Origin: Maribacter_C sp947494565
GTDB taxonomy: Bacteria > Bacteroidota > Bacteroidia > Flavobacteriales > Flavobacteriaceae
Direction of reading: 5' to 3'
Assembly (NCBI RefSeq): GCF_047345415.1
Contig: NZ_JBLFEP010000005.1
Coordinates: 496,001-560,000 of the forward strand
Length of the DNA: 64,000 nucleotides
Of this stretch, positions 45,774-54,844 are shown piece after piece. The notes under the pieces are model-generated. The model was not told the origin of the DNA. It searched no databases and saw only the letters and a list, made by a program, of their open reading frames with translations. A program made the translations under genes and the position numbers. The first letter of the stretch is position 1, and the number at the start of each line of letters is the position of its first letter.

Positions 45774-48239
45774 TTGAAGCGTTGTACGCACATCTTTCTC
45801 TTTTTGGTGCTATGCCAATGTCAATTATTGGCACAGACCGCTACGATTACCGGTGTCGTTTTCGATGAAGAAAACAATCCGTTGAGCAACGTTAATATTA
45901 CGACAAAATCCGAAGGCACGTTTACTGACGCTGATGGATATTTCGTTCTACAGATTACCGCGGATATTGAGACGGAAATCGTTTTTTCCCATATCGGACA
46001 CAAAGAGGTTATTCTTAAAAACCTGATTTTAACCACGAACGAGACCTATGAATTCAATCCGGTGATGAAGTCGGATGCCATTCAGGTAGATGGTGTCACG
46101 GTCACCCCAACGGGGGAAAAAAGCGTGGAAGGAATCACCACCATACCTCCGGAGGTGGTTCGCCAGATACCCGGTGCCAATGCCGGGGTCGAAAACATCT
46201 TAAAGCTTTTACCTGGCGTCTCTTCAAACAATGAGCTCAGTACACAGTACTCGGTTCGTGGAGGAAACTATGACGAAAATCTAGTATACGTGAATGAAAT
46301 AGAGGTATACCGCCCCTTTCTAATCAGGTCGGCTCAACAAGAAGGCTTGAGTTTCATCAATAGCGATCTCATTCAAAATATCAAGTTTTCTGCGGGAGGG
46401 TTTCAGGCGAAATATGGCGACAAGCTTTCTTCCGTTTTAGATATTACCTATAAAAACCCAACGGATTTCGGGGCACAAATGGACCTTAGTTTTCTCGGGG
46501 CAAGCGCAGCAATAGAAACGGCATCCTACGATAAAAAATTTACTAGCGTTTCTGGAATACGCTATCGAAATAACGCCCTACTGGTAAATAGCCAACAGAC
46601 CAATACGAATTTTAATCCGACCTTTTTTGATGTTCAAAGTTATTCTACCTATCGTTTTTCGAAGAAATTCCATTTAAGCTTTTTAGGTAGCCTAGCCATT
46701 AACGATTATCAAAATGAGCCCCTGAATCGCCAGACCAACTTCGGTACCATAAGTGCACCCAGAGCCCTTGTTGTGGAATACGAAGGTGAAGAGAAGAACA
46801 AGTACAACACAGCACTCGGAGCTTTCAAAGGCACCTACTTCTTAGACGAAAATACCACACTAAAAGTCATTTCGTCACTATACCACACGATTGAGGATGA
46901 ACGCTCTGATGTCATTGCCGAATATGCATTGGGCGAGATCGACACCAATCTTGGCAGTGCGACGCTTGGGGAAGTCACCTCTTCAAAAGGGATTGGTAGC
47001 CAATTCAATAGAGCTCGAAACAAATTGGACGCCCTGATCTTCAATCTGGCCCATAAAGGGCAACATACCAAAGGTGAAAAAACATATGAATGGGGGGCAA
47101 AATACACCCATGAAGATATTCGGGATGAATTGAGGGAGTCTGAATTTATCGATTCAGCAGGATTTGCGGTGCGCCCACCACTATCGGAGTTCAACAACAA
47201 CCAACCAGAAGAGCCTTTTGACGGTGATCTGGTGCCTTTTGAAAGCCTCATCGCAAAGAACGCAGTTAAAACCAACCGGTTTTCGGCATTCGCGCAATTC
47301 AGTGAACGAAAAAACTTGAACGGTAATGCTCTTTATTACAATTTCGGTATTCGGGCCCATCATTGGACCGTCAGTGGTACAGGCGTTTCAAAAGTGTCAC
47401 AGACCGTCTTGAGTCCGAGAGCGCAAATGGCCATCAAACCTGATTGGAAACGTGATATCCTTTTTCGTTTTTCGACAGGGGTCTACCAGCAGCCACCTTT
47501 TTACAGAGAACTAAGAGATGCGGCCGGCACGATACAACCAGATGTGAAAGCACAACGTGCGACCCATTTTGTACTAGGCAGCGAATATAGTTTTTCACTT
47601 TGGGAAAGGCCTTTTAACCTTACCTCGGAAGTCTATTACAAATTGCTCGACAATGTCAATCCGTATACCCTTGAAGACGTTCGTATTCGCTATGCAGCAA
47701 CCAATAATGCGAATGCCTATGTCTATGGGGCCGAACTGCGACTCAATGGTGCCTTCGTTCCGGGAACGGAATCTTGGGTAAGTCTGGGCTACCTCAAAAC
47801 AGAGGAAAACATCGATGGACGCGGCTATATTTCAAGACCGACAGATCAGCGATTTAAATTCGGAATCTTGTTTCAAGACTACGTACCCGACATTCCCGAT
47901 TTAAAAATGTACCTTAATCTAGTGTATAATACAGGAGTACCGGGGGGATCACCAAGTTACGCCGATCCATATATTTTTCAGAATAGATTAAGAGATTACA
48001 AGCGCGCCGATTTAGGTATTTCCTATATTTTTGCAAATGAAGGGAAAAAACATCCTAGGGACCATTGGCTGAACGAGCTGAAGCATCTAAGTATCGGATT
48101 CGAGGTATTCAACTTGTTCAATAATCAAAACTCGATTACCAATACATGGGTTCGGGATGCGGATAGTAAACAACAATTTGCCGTTCCTAACTTTATGACC
48201 AGTCGTGTATTGAATATCAGAATGAAAGTACGCCTTTAA
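45774..48239 (+). CDS. TonB-dependent outer-membrane receptor
   Basis: This 821-residue protein has a signal peptide (to about LLAQ), a carboxypeptidase-regulatory-like domain (TITGVVFDEENNPLSNVNI), a plug (SVRGGNYDENLVYVNEIEVY, LSSVLDIT) and a 22-strand barrel with C-terminal VLNIRMKVRL. It imports a large or scarce substrate using TonB energy; no SusD partner is present, so metal, vitamin or peptide uptake fits best. The start is TTG 45774, as no in-frame ATG lies before the signal. Confidence 0.92.
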   Translation: MKRCTHIFLFLVLCQCQLLAQTATITGVVFDEENNPLSNVNITTKSEGTFTDADGYFVLQITADIETEIVFSHIGHKEVILKNLILTTNETYEFNPVMKSDAIQVDGVTVTPTGEKSVEGITTIPPEVVRQIPGANAGVENILKLLPGVSSNNELSTQYSVRGGNYDENLVYVNEIEVYRPFLIRSAQQEGLSFINSDLIQNIKFSAGGFQAKYGDKLSSVLDITYKNPTDFGAQMDLSFLGASAAIETASYDKKFTSVSGIRYRNNALLVNSQQTNTNFNPTFFDVQSYSTYRFSKKFHLSFLGSLAINDYQNEPLNRQTNFGTISAPRALVVEYEGEEKNKYNTALGAFKGTYFLDENTTLKVISSLYHTIEDERSDVIAEYALGEIDTNLGSATLGEVTSSKGIGSQFNRARNKLDALIFNLAHKGQHTKGEKTYEWGAKYTHEDIRDELRESEFIDSAGFAVRPPLSEFNNNQPEEPFDGDLVPFESLIAKNAVKTNRFSAFAQFSERKNLNGNALYYNFGIRAHHWTVSGTGVSKVSQTVLSPRAQMAIKPDWKRDILFRFSTGVYQQPPFYRELRDAAGTIQPDVKAQRATHFVLGSEYSFSLWERPFNLTSEVYYKLLDNVNPYTLEDVRIRYAATNNANAYVYGAELRLNGAFVPGTESWVSLGYLKTEENIDGRGYISRPTDQRFKFGILFQDYVPDIPDLKMYLNLVYNTGVPGGSPSYADPYIFQNRLRDYKRADLGISYIFANEGKKHPRDHWLNELKHLSIGFEVFNLFNNQNSITNTWVRDADSKQQFAVPNFMTSRVLNIRMKVRL

Positions 48240-48292
48240 CTGGCATGACTGTTGAACGAACAATAATCAAGTAGTTACAAATTAGAACACTG

Positions 48293-48961
48293 ATGAAGTA
48301 CGGTATCTTAATTGCCTTTTTATTTTTATACGTCTCGTCTTACTCCCAGAAGAATATCTATGAGAGTTCAAAATTCGACGACCTTAGTCAAAGCCATGAG
48401 ATGCTTGCGATCATGCCGTTTTTGACCCATCTTGATTTGGAAGATGGCGTCACCAAAGAAGAATTAAAGCAACGGGAAGAGATGGAAGGCTACGCCGTTC
48501 AAAACGCCTTGGAAACCTATTTTTCGAAACGGAAAAAGAAAAAGAAATTTTCGGTAGATTTCCAAAACATCAAAAACACCAACGCCATATTAGCTCAAAA
48601 TAATATCACTTATGAAAATATCGATGTATATACAATCAAGGAACTAAGCGACATATTGAACGTCGATGGTATCATCAGTGGCAATCTTGACCTAAACATT
48701 TTGTTATCAAAGGGTATTCCCGATGATTTCAGTTTTCTCGATTACTTTCTGGGGGATGCCAATTACGGGCGCATCGGTATAAAAATAAGCGATGGTATCA
48801 CTGGAAAACTCCTCTGGAAATACGAAAAGGAAATCAATAAAAAATCAGGAAGGAATACCGATGACCTTATTGACCGTATGATGAAATTGGCGACCCGGAA
48901 ATTTCCGTATGATCGCGAAAAACGAAAAGATCGAAAAAGAGGGAAAAAATCCAATGGTTAA
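48293..48961 (+). CDS. Exported protein of unknown function
   Basis: This 222-residue protein has a signal peptide (MKYGILIAFLFLYVSSYSQ) and a mature part with AIMPFLTHLDLEDGVTKEEL, a Lys-rich stretch (SKRKKKKKFSVDFQ) and a strongly basic C-terminus (FPYDREKRKDRKRGKKSNG). The AIMPF pattern and the GIISGNLDLN stretch resemble proteins with a TolB/CsgG-like domain found in Bacteroidota, but this is weak. It is probably coexpressed with the receptor 53 bases upstream. Confidence 0.7.
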   Translation: MKYGILIAFLFLYVSSYSQKNIYESSKFDDLSQSHEMLAIMPFLTHLDLEDGVTKEELKQREEMEGYAVQNALETYFSKRKKKKKFSVDFQNIKNTNAILAQNNITYENIDVYTIKELSDILNVDGIISGNLDLNILLSKGIPDDFSFLDYFLGDANYGRIGIKISDGITGKLLWKYEKEINKKSGRNTDDLIDRMMKLATRKFPYDREKRKDRKRGKKSNG

Positions 48962-48967
48962 TACTTA

Positions 48968-50113
48968 CTAAGCCATAAATTCCTTCAATACCCCAATCGT
49001 GTAATCGAGCTCCTCTTTGGTGTTATATTTGGAAAATGAAAACCGTACCGATGGCTTTTGAAGATCTTCTTCGCTCAAAAGCTCCGTAAGTACGTGAGAA
49101 CCCTTATTGCTCCCTGATTGACAGGCACTCCCTTTAGAACAAGCGATTCCTTTCAAATCCAGATGAAATAAGAGCATCAATGCTTTCTGGGGGTCCATAG
49201 GTAGGCAAACATTGACCAACGTATACGTACTTTTTTCTAGACTACCTGAAAGTCCATTGAATTTGATATCCGGAATTTCTTCGGTTATCCTTTCAATAAA
49301 ATAGCGTTTTAGGTCGGATACATAGGCCGCTTCTTCATCCAAGTTGTCGTAAGCCGCAATAAACGCTTCTTCGAGTCCTACGATATTATGATATGATTCT
49401 GTCCCTGCCCGATAACCCCGTTCTTGTGAACCTCCTGAAATCATACAGCCCAATCCAGAATTCTTTTTGATATAGGCAAACCCGATGCCCTTTGGCCCAT
49501 GAAACTTGTGTGCCGCTGCCGTTAGAAAGTCAACCGGCGTTTTTTGCACATCCCATGAAAAATGCCCGATGGACTGCACCGTATCCGAATGGAATAGTGC
49601 GTTGTGTTCTTGACACAAGCTACAGATAACGTCCAAGTCGATTTTATTTCCCACCTCATTGTTGATATGCATGAGACTGACCATTTTTTTGGATTCGTCT
49701 GCCTCCAACAAGGACTTTAAATGGCTCATTTCAGGATTACCATCACTATCCAGTTCCACAAAATGAAGGGCAATGCCAAGTTTTTCATGAAGTTCTTCCA
49801 CCGTATGCAGCACAGCATGGTGTTCGATTTTAGTCGTGATAATGGTCTCAACACCCAAATCACGCACTGCACACCGTAGTATCATGTTGTCAGCCTCGGT
49901 ACCACCAGAGGTAAAGATGATCTCAGAAGGGTGGGCATTCATGTACTTGGCTATCGTCTTTCGCGCACTTTCAACTCCTGTTTTTGCCGTTCTTCCAAAA
50001 CTGTGGGTCGAAGAAGGATTCCCATAAAAATTACTCAGAGCGTCTTGCATCTTTTCGATTACAGTACCCCTTACTTGTGTTGTCGCGGCATTATCTAGGT
50101 ATACCTTTTCCAT
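48968..50113 (-). CDS. Cysteine desulfurase, general Fe-S type
   Basis: This 381-residue NifS/IscS-family enzyme has EHHAVLHTVEEL, PLP lysine in AAAHKFHGPKGIG and persulfide Cys in CSKGSACQSGSNKGSHV. It is the second desulfurase in the window. Its neighbours are unrelated, so it may serve Fe-S or tRNA thiolation generally; which copy feeds the Mo cofactor is not proven. Confidence 0.92.
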   Translation of the reverse strand: MEKVYLDNAATTQVRGTVIEKMQDALSNFYGNPSSTHSFGRTAKTGVESARKTIAKYMNAHPSEIIFTSGGTEADNMILRCAVRDLGVETIITTKIEHHAVLHTVEELHEKLGIALHFVELDSDGNPEMSHLKSLLEADESKKMVSLMHINNEVGNKIDLDVICSLCQEHNALFHSDTVQSIGHFSWDVQKTPVDFLTAAAHKFHGPKGIGFAYIKKNSGLGCMISGGSQERGYRAGTESYHNIVGLEEAFIAAYDNLDEEAAYVSDLKRYFIERITEEIPDIKFNGLSGSLEKSTYTLVNVCLPMDPQKALMLLFHLDLKGIACSKGSACQSGSNKGSHVLTELLSEEDLQKPSVRFSFSKYNTKEELDYTIGVLKEFMA

Positions 50114-50211
50114 ATCACCTCAAATTTAAGCTTGCCAAAATTAATTGAAATAAAGTTAATTTCTAGTGAATGAAGACTAAACTTATAGTTTATTTCAAGT
50201 AAATTTGGTGC

Positions 50212-50748
50212 ATGCTTAAAAACTTGGTTTTGACTTTTTCGTTGCTGGTTTTTTTTGCCTGCGATGACGGGGATCTTCAGATTGAGACATTGGATTTTGA
50301 CAGTGCCAATATCGAGGTATGTGACGACAATCCTGTAATGGCGGAGGTGGCGAACGTACTGTTTAAATTGAACGATACCGAAGCCTTGATTTTGGAACTT
50401 CCCGCAGATGCGATTCTGAACGAGGTCTCCACCACTGAAATCGAGAGGACCGTTAGTGCCTCAGGACCTGCAAAGGTTACCTACCGTATATTTTCAGACC
50501 AGGTTTCCAATGATTACTTCTGTAGTGATATCCCCCTGACTACACCCACCGTGGTCGAGGAAATCATAGCTGAAGGGGGTACGGTTTTCATCACCACGAC
50601 CCTAAGTTCCGATGCCACCAACTATGAGCATAGCATTATTTTAAGTGGTATTTCACTGGTCACCTCGGAAAACGACCGTATTACCGATTTGAGTATCAAT
50701 AATTTCGGAACGGTTACGACGGCCGTCCCTGTTGAAGAAGAGCTGTAA
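50212..50748 (+). CDS. Small lipoprotein of unknown function
   Basis: This 178-residue protein has a lipoprotein signal ending at Cys17 (VFFACDDGD). The mature domain is acidic and beta-rich with two further Cys (EVCDDN, YFCSD). A near-perfect -7 box TAAATTTG lies just upstream (50200-50207), so the transcript would be nearly leaderless. I do not recognise a family. Confidence 0.75.
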   Translation: MLKNLVLTFSLLVFFACDDGDLQIETLDFDSANIEVCDDNPVMAEVANVLFKLNDTEALILELPADAILNEVSTTEIERTVSASGPAKVTYRIFSDQVSNDYFCSDIPLTTPTVVEEIIAEGGTVFITTTLSSDATNYEHSIILSGISLVTSENDRITDLSINNFGTVTTAVPVEEEL

Positions 50749-50749
50749 T

Positions 50750-51292
50750 TTATATATTCTGATAAATGTACACTTCGGTTGCACCTAGCCCATACTTCTG
50801 ATAGTCCGCATCGTAGTATTTTACATTGTCGTACCTGCCAAAAAGATATTTTAGTTCTTCTTTGAGTACCCCCTCACCCACTCCGTGAATAAAGACCACT
50901 TTTTGAATACGCTTGCGAATGGCAAATTCCAATTGCCGTTTCGCGGTATCCATTTGAAGATTGAGCATTTCATGGTTGCTCATCCCTTTGGAAGAAGGGG
51001 TCAACTGGTGTATATGCAGGTCTACCTCCATTCGCGGAGCATTGCGTTCCCTTGGCCTTACCGTCTTGTTCTTCTTTTTCTTAGGAATTTCTTTCTCGGC
51101 CTTGACTTGGGCAACTTCATAGTTATTGACAACAATCGCTTCTTGAATTTTCACCAATTCGGAAGTGTTGAACGTCATTTCAAAACCATCGCCGGTTTGC
51201 ATGACGACCGTGCTGTCTTCAACTGCTATGATTCTTCCTTTAATGGTATCATCTATGGTCTCAACCCAATCACCGATTTGAAAATCTGCCAT
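50750..51292 (-). CDS. Smr-domain protein with N-terminal SH3-like domain (DUF2027 type)
   Basis: In this 180-residue protein the N-terminal half (GDWVETIDDTIKGRIIAVED) is an SH3-like domain. A basic linker leads to an Smr domain with DLHIHQL and the HGVGEGVLKEEL motif. Smr domains nick branched or structured nucleic acids, often in RNA quality control or mismatch repair. It has no MutS domains. Confidence 0.85.
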   Translation of the reverse strand: MADFQIGDWVETIDDTIKGRIIAVEDSTVVMQTGDGFEMTFNTSELVKIQEAIVVNNYEVAQVKAEKEIPKKKKNKTVRPRERNAPRMEVDLHIHQLTPSSKGMSNHEMLNLQMDTAKRQLEFAIRKRIQKVVFIHGVGEGVLKEELKYLFGRYDNVKYYDADYQKYGLGATEVYIYQNI

Positions 51293-51358
51293 GAAATTGT
51301 TTTATAACCCCAAAAATAATGGTAATTTTCGGAGAATATATTCGTTTTTTCCCTGAAC

Positions 51359-51646
51359 ATGTTGGCATTCCATATTGAAGACTATATGCTCCCCTGCTTT
51401 ACCAAGAAAATTCTTGGTGTTGACTGTCCGGGCTGTGGCCTTCAACGGTCTGTTGCACATTTGTTTCAGGGTGATTTTGTTGCGGCTTTCGAAATGTATC
51501 CAGCTATCTATACGCTCATACCCTTGTTTTCCTTTCTATTAGCGGATGCCTTTTTCAAAATCAAGTATGCCAATAAAATAATCATCACGCTGATGATCAG
51601 CAGTGTGGTATTGATATTCAGCAATTATATTTTGAAATTCATATAA
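51359..51646 (+). CDS. DUF2752 membrane protein
   Basis: This 95-residue protein has the DUF2752 signature VDCPGCGLQRSV (CPxCGxxR) near the start and two hydrophobic helices. The function is unknown. It begins a run of three tiny membrane genes. Confidence 0.85.
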   Translation: MLAFHIEDYMLPCFTKKILGVDCPGCGLQRSVAHLFQGDFVAAFEMYPAIYTLIPLFSFLLADAFFKIKYANKIIITLMISSVVLIFSNYILKFI

Positions 51647-51667
51647 CTAAATAACAACCCTAAGATT

Positions 51668-51991
51668 ATGGAACAACAAAAATTACCTAATGTCACCATT
51701 GTGATCGTACTCTCTATTTTCGGTCTTCTTTGCTGCTGTTTTGCGGGAATACCGGGAATCTTGTTCGGAGGTATCGGATTAATGCTAGCCCTTAAAGACG
51801 AGAAGAAATACCAAGAAAACCCGGAAGGGTATTCCAATTACAGCCAACTTAAAACCGCGAAGATCTTGGCAATTGTCGCTTTGGTGATCGGTGTACTGTA
51901 TTTGGCATATACAGGTTTCAGTATCTCTCAAATGGGTGGCTGGGATGGCTATATGGAAAAAGTACAAGAAGCAATGGAACAATTACAATAA
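51668..51991 (+). CDS. Small membrane protein, DUF4190/CCC-motif type
   Basis: This 107-residue protein has two hydrophobic segments; the first contains GLLCCCFAGIPGILFGGIGL. A Lys/Glu-rich loop with YQENPEGY follows. It is similar in layout to the next protein (52% of features shared by eye), so they are likely paralogues. Function unknown. Confidence 0.75.
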   Translation: MEQQKLPNVTIVIVLSIFGLLCCCFAGIPGILFGGIGLMLALKDEKKYQENPEGYSNYSQLKTAKILAIVALVIGVLYLAYTGFSISQMGGWDGYMEKVQEAMEQLQ

Positions 51992-51992
51992 T

Positions 51993-52295
51993 ATGAATCA
52001 ACCACTACCAGGCGCAAGTAACGCCTTGACCTTCGGAATTGTTTCTATAGTAGCGACGCTTTTTTGCTGTGGTCCCTTTGGGGCGATCTTTAGTTTTATC
52101 GGCCTCTCGAACGCAAAAAAAGCGGAACGGATTTACAATGAGAACCCTGAAGAGTATTCGGGTCTTGAAAACGTAAAAACCGGCAAAATACTGTCTTATA
52201 TCGGTATTGGCCTTTCAGCGATCATGCTGGTATTGAGCATCGTTTATTTTGGTGTGCTCATTGCGATTTTTGCTTCTGCAGCGAATGCGGGCTGA
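51993..52295 (+). CDS. Small membrane protein, paralogue of the preceding gene
   Basis: This 100-residue protein has ATLFCCGPFGAIFSFIGL then AERIYNENPEEYSG and a second membrane helix. The start is ATG 51993, directly after the preceding stop codon. The pair look like duplicated CCC-motif proteins. A strong bidirectional terminator follows. Confidence 0.75.
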   Translation: MNQPLPGASNALTFGIVSIVATLFCCGPFGAIFSFIGLSNAKKAERIYNENPEEYSGLENVKTGKILSYIGIGLSAIMLVLSIVYFGVLIAIFASAANAG

Positions 52296-52317
52296 TGAAA
52301 GGAAGCAACAAAAAGAA

Positions 52318-52344
52318 AATCCCCGATTGCTCGGGGATTTTTTT
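52318..52344. terminator. Bidirectional terminator
   Basis: AATCCCCGA (52318-52326), loop TTGC, TCGGGGATT (52331-52339) form a 9-bp stem with seven T after it and an A-rich stretch before. It can terminate both the membrane-protein operon and rocD, which converge here. Confidence 0.9.
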
Positions 52345-53623
52345 ATTTCTCGAATTGTGCGAGTGTCATTGTGATAATGGATATACAATCTAACAGCTGT
52401 TCTCTGTTCATGACCAAAGGAGGCGCGAATCGAATAATGTTGCCGTGGGTAGGCTTGGCCAAGAGGCCATTCTCTTTTAAGGCCATACAGATATCCCAAG
52501 CAGTGGAACTCTCTTCGGCATCATTTATTAAAATCGCGTTCAGTAGTCCTTTTCCCCGAACTGATTTCACGACGGAGCAGTTAGGAATAAACTTATTCAG
52601 TTCATCTCGGAACAACACACCGAGTTCGAAGGCGTTTTGTGCTAGCTCTTCTTCTTTTACAACTTCAAGCGCAGCCATTCCTACGGCAGCCGCTATTGGG
52701 TTGCCCCCAAAAGTACTCCCATGGTTACCCGGTCTTATGACGCCCATAATCGCATCGTTTGCCAGTACCGCGGATACAGGATAAGCCCCTCCGGAAAGCG
52801 CCTTTCCCAAAATCAAAATATCGGGTTTCACTTCGGGTGTGCCGCTACAATGTTTATCGATGCAAGAACAGTTTCCACAGGTTGCCAATAAGCGGCCTGT
52901 GCGGGCGATCCCCGTCTGCACCTCATCGGCGATGAAAAGCACATTATGGGCCTCACAGAGTGCTTTGGCCTCTTTCAAATAATTATCTGAAGGAACATAG
53001 ACCCCCGCTTCGCCCTGTATGGGTTCCACAAGAAAGCCAGCGATGTTCGTACCGCCTTCCAAGGCCTCCTTGAGCGCCTCGATATTATCATAGGCTATTT
53101 TGACAAACCCTTCTGTATAGGGTCCGAAATTCTTTCGGGCAACGGGGTCATTTGAAAAGGAAATAATGGTTGTCGTACGCCCATGAAAATTATTCTCGCA
53201 GACAATGATCTGCGCTTCGTTCTCTGGGATTCCTTTTTTCTCATAGGCCCATTTTCGACAAAGTTTCAAGGCTGTTTCCACAGCTTCAGCACCGGTATTC
53301 ATCGGCAAGAGTTTGTCAAAACCAAAGGTTTCGGTCACATACTTTTCGTAAGGACCCAACCTATCATTATAAAAGGCCCGTGAGGTCAAGGTCAAGGTCT
53401 CGGCCTGATTGACCATCGCACCGACTATTTTCGGATGGCAGTGCCCTTGATTTACCGCGGAATAGGCGGAGAGAAAATCATAGTATTTGTTTCCTTCCAC
53501 ATCCCAAACATACACACCTTCTCCCCTACTCAAGACAACTGGTAGTGGATGGTAATTGTGCGCACCGTGCTTTTCTTCCAATGCAATAGCATCTTTAGAA
53601 GTGATTCTTTCTAAAACTGACAT
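52343..53623 (-). CDS. rocD: Ornithine aminotransferase RocD
   Basis: This 426-residue class III aminotransferase has the RocD pattern (NYHPLPVVLSRGEGVYVWD, SAVNQGHCHPKI, NTGAEAVETALK, FLVEPIQGEAG, ADEVQTGIARTGR) and PLP lysine K274 (LGKALSGG). A short insert between the aspartate loop and K274 holds four cysteines (C249, C252, C254, C259) that could bind a metal. It converts ornithine to glutamate semialdehyde. Confidence 0.92.
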   Translation of the reverse strand: MSVLERITSKDAIALEEKHGAHNYHPLPVVLSRGEGVYVWDVEGNKYYDFLSAYSAVNQGHCHPKIVGAMVNQAETLTLTSRAFYNDRLGPYEKYVTETFGFDKLLPMNTGAEAVETALKLCRKWAYEKKGIPENEAQIIVCENNFHGRTTTIISFSNDPVARKNFGPYTEGFVKIAYDNIEALKEALEGGTNIAGFLVEPIQGEAGVYVPSDNYLKEAKALCEAHNVLFIADEVQTGIARTGRLLATCGNCSCIDKHCSGTPEVKPDILILGKALSGGAYPVSAVLANDAIMGVIRPGNHGSTFGGNPIAAAVGMAALEVVKEEELAQNAFELGVLFRDELNKFIPNCSVVKSVRGKGLLNAILINDAEESSTAWDICMALKENGLLAKPTHGNIIRFAPPLVMNREQLLDCISIITMTLAQFEK

Positions 53624-53791
53624 GATTGTAAATTACTTTTAAATAAAACTTCAGTAATTCCTTCTGTACCTTTTTCCTTTCGAATCCCGATAGTTATCGA
53701 GGTGAAAATTCAGCGTAGGAGAGAAATCATCCTTGTAGAGCTGCTAATTTACCAAATATTTTAGTTATACCCAGATTCTTTCGTTCTGTGG

Positions 53792-54178
53792 TCAGGTATT
53801 GGCTTTTTGGGCTAAGGTCGCCACCTGCAGTTCAAGACGTTTTAGTTCACGTAAAATATCGTTCTTATCCATTTGCATCCAAACATACAATTTCAACATG
53901 CCCATAAAAATCATGCATAGAAATCCGGCCGATGCCCACTTGATAAGCTCGTTGGTGCTCTCCGTCCCAAAAAATCGAACCAAACAGTATACAAATACCC
54001 CAAAGAGGAGCAGATGCATGATGTTCATGATAATGGCAAGCCAACCCACTTTACTTCTATAGACTTCCCCCAATTTTCCCAAGAGGTTTTTCTCTTCCAG
54101 TTCTTCATAAAACTTGGCCTCTTCCGCTGTCAATGTTTCTTTGATAATCGCATCGATTTTCTCCTTTTCCGTTTTCAT
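53792..54178 (-). CDS. Membrane protein partnered with an ECF sigma factor
   Basis: This 128-residue protein has a cytoplasmic N-terminus (EKIDAIIKETLTAEEAKFYEEL), two transmembrane helices and a short coiled-coil tail with Leu/Val repeats. It starts 11 bases after the sigma gene stops, so it is probably a regulator of it, although it lacks a recognisable anti-sigma domain. Confidence 0.7.
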   Translation of the reverse strand: MKTEKEKIDAIIKETLTAEEAKFYEELEEKNLLGKLGEVYRSKVGWLAIIMNIMHLLLFGVFVYCLVRFFGTESTNELIKWASAGFLCMIFMGMLKLYVWMQMDKNDILRELKRLELQVATLAQKANT

Positions 54179-54188
54179 GATTTCTAGT

Positions 54189-54722
54189 TTATTTTAGTAC
54201 TGATTTTAATTTTTCCCTTGCATGGAACAACCGTGATTTGACCGTGCCCTCTGAGACATCAAGAATTTTACTGATTTCGCGCAAGCTATGACTCTCTTTA
54301 TAAAACAAGTGCAATACCTGTTGCTGGTGAGGGGGCAAATCCAATATCGCGCTACTCAATTTTTGTTCTTTCGCTTCCTGCATATCGGTATCTTCCCCTT
54401 TGGCACTAGATCTGGTAAATTCATTCCGCTCTTGCAGTTCTCTCTTCTCTTTCTTCAAATAGTCCAACGCCTTTCGGGTCACGATGCGAAGCGCCCAACT
54501 TCCGAAGAGATTCGGATCTCGCAGTGTATGCAGTTTCCCTAGAATCAAACCCCAACAGTCTTGGGCGACATCTTTCGCTGCTTCGATATCATGGGTATAC
54601 CAATAGGCATGTCTACACAGTTTTTTGTGGTGACGTGAGACCAAAAGACGGAACGCATCCGCATTACCCGCTCTGTATTGCAGAACGAGCAACCCATCGA
54701 ATATTTTATCGGTATCTGACAT
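54189..54722 (-). CDS. ECF-type RNA polymerase sigma factor
   Basis: This 177-residue protein has region 2 (LVSRHHKKLCRHAYWYTHDIEAAKDVAQDCW) and region 4 (ILDLPPHQQQVLHLFYKESHSLREISKILDVSEGTVKSRLFHAREKLK). It lacks region 3. It directs a small regulon and probably its own gene, given the upstream ECF-like site. The partner membrane gene follows. Confidence 0.93.
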   Translation of the reverse strand: MSDTDKIFDGLLVLQYRAGNADAFRLLVSRHHKKLCRHAYWYTHDIEAAKDVAQDCWGLILGKLHTLRDPNLFGSWALRIVTRKALDYLKKEKRELQERNEFTRSSAKGEDTDMQEAKEQKLSSAILDLPPHQQQVLHLFYKESHSLREISKILDVSEGTVKSRLFHAREKLKSVLK

Positions 54723-54737
54723 CTCTGGTTTCTAAAC

Positions 54738-54766
54738 TAAAGACAGCCGTTCGGCGAAAAAGTTCA
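54738..54766 (-). promoter_or_regulatory. Possible autoregulated ECF promoter
   Basis: On the minus strand TGAACTT (54766-54760) and GTCTTTA (54744-54738) are 15 bases apart, resembling ECF -35 (GAAC) and -10 (GTC) elements. They lie just before the sigma-factor gene. Confidence 0.4.
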
Positions 54767-54807
54767 ATTATTTTTAACTTTTTTTAGGAATATCCTTTTA
54801 AAGATAG

Positions 54808-54839
54808 TTGTTATTACTTCTAGGGTTTTGATACTTTTG
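54808..54839 (+). promoter_or_regulatory. Predicted rlmD promoter
   Basis: TTG (54808-54810), 21-base spacer and a perfect -7 box TACTTTTG (54832-54839). The rlmD ATG at 54845 is at about the expected start site, so the transcript may be leaderless. Confidence 0.5.
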
Positions 54840-54844
54840 TTTTC

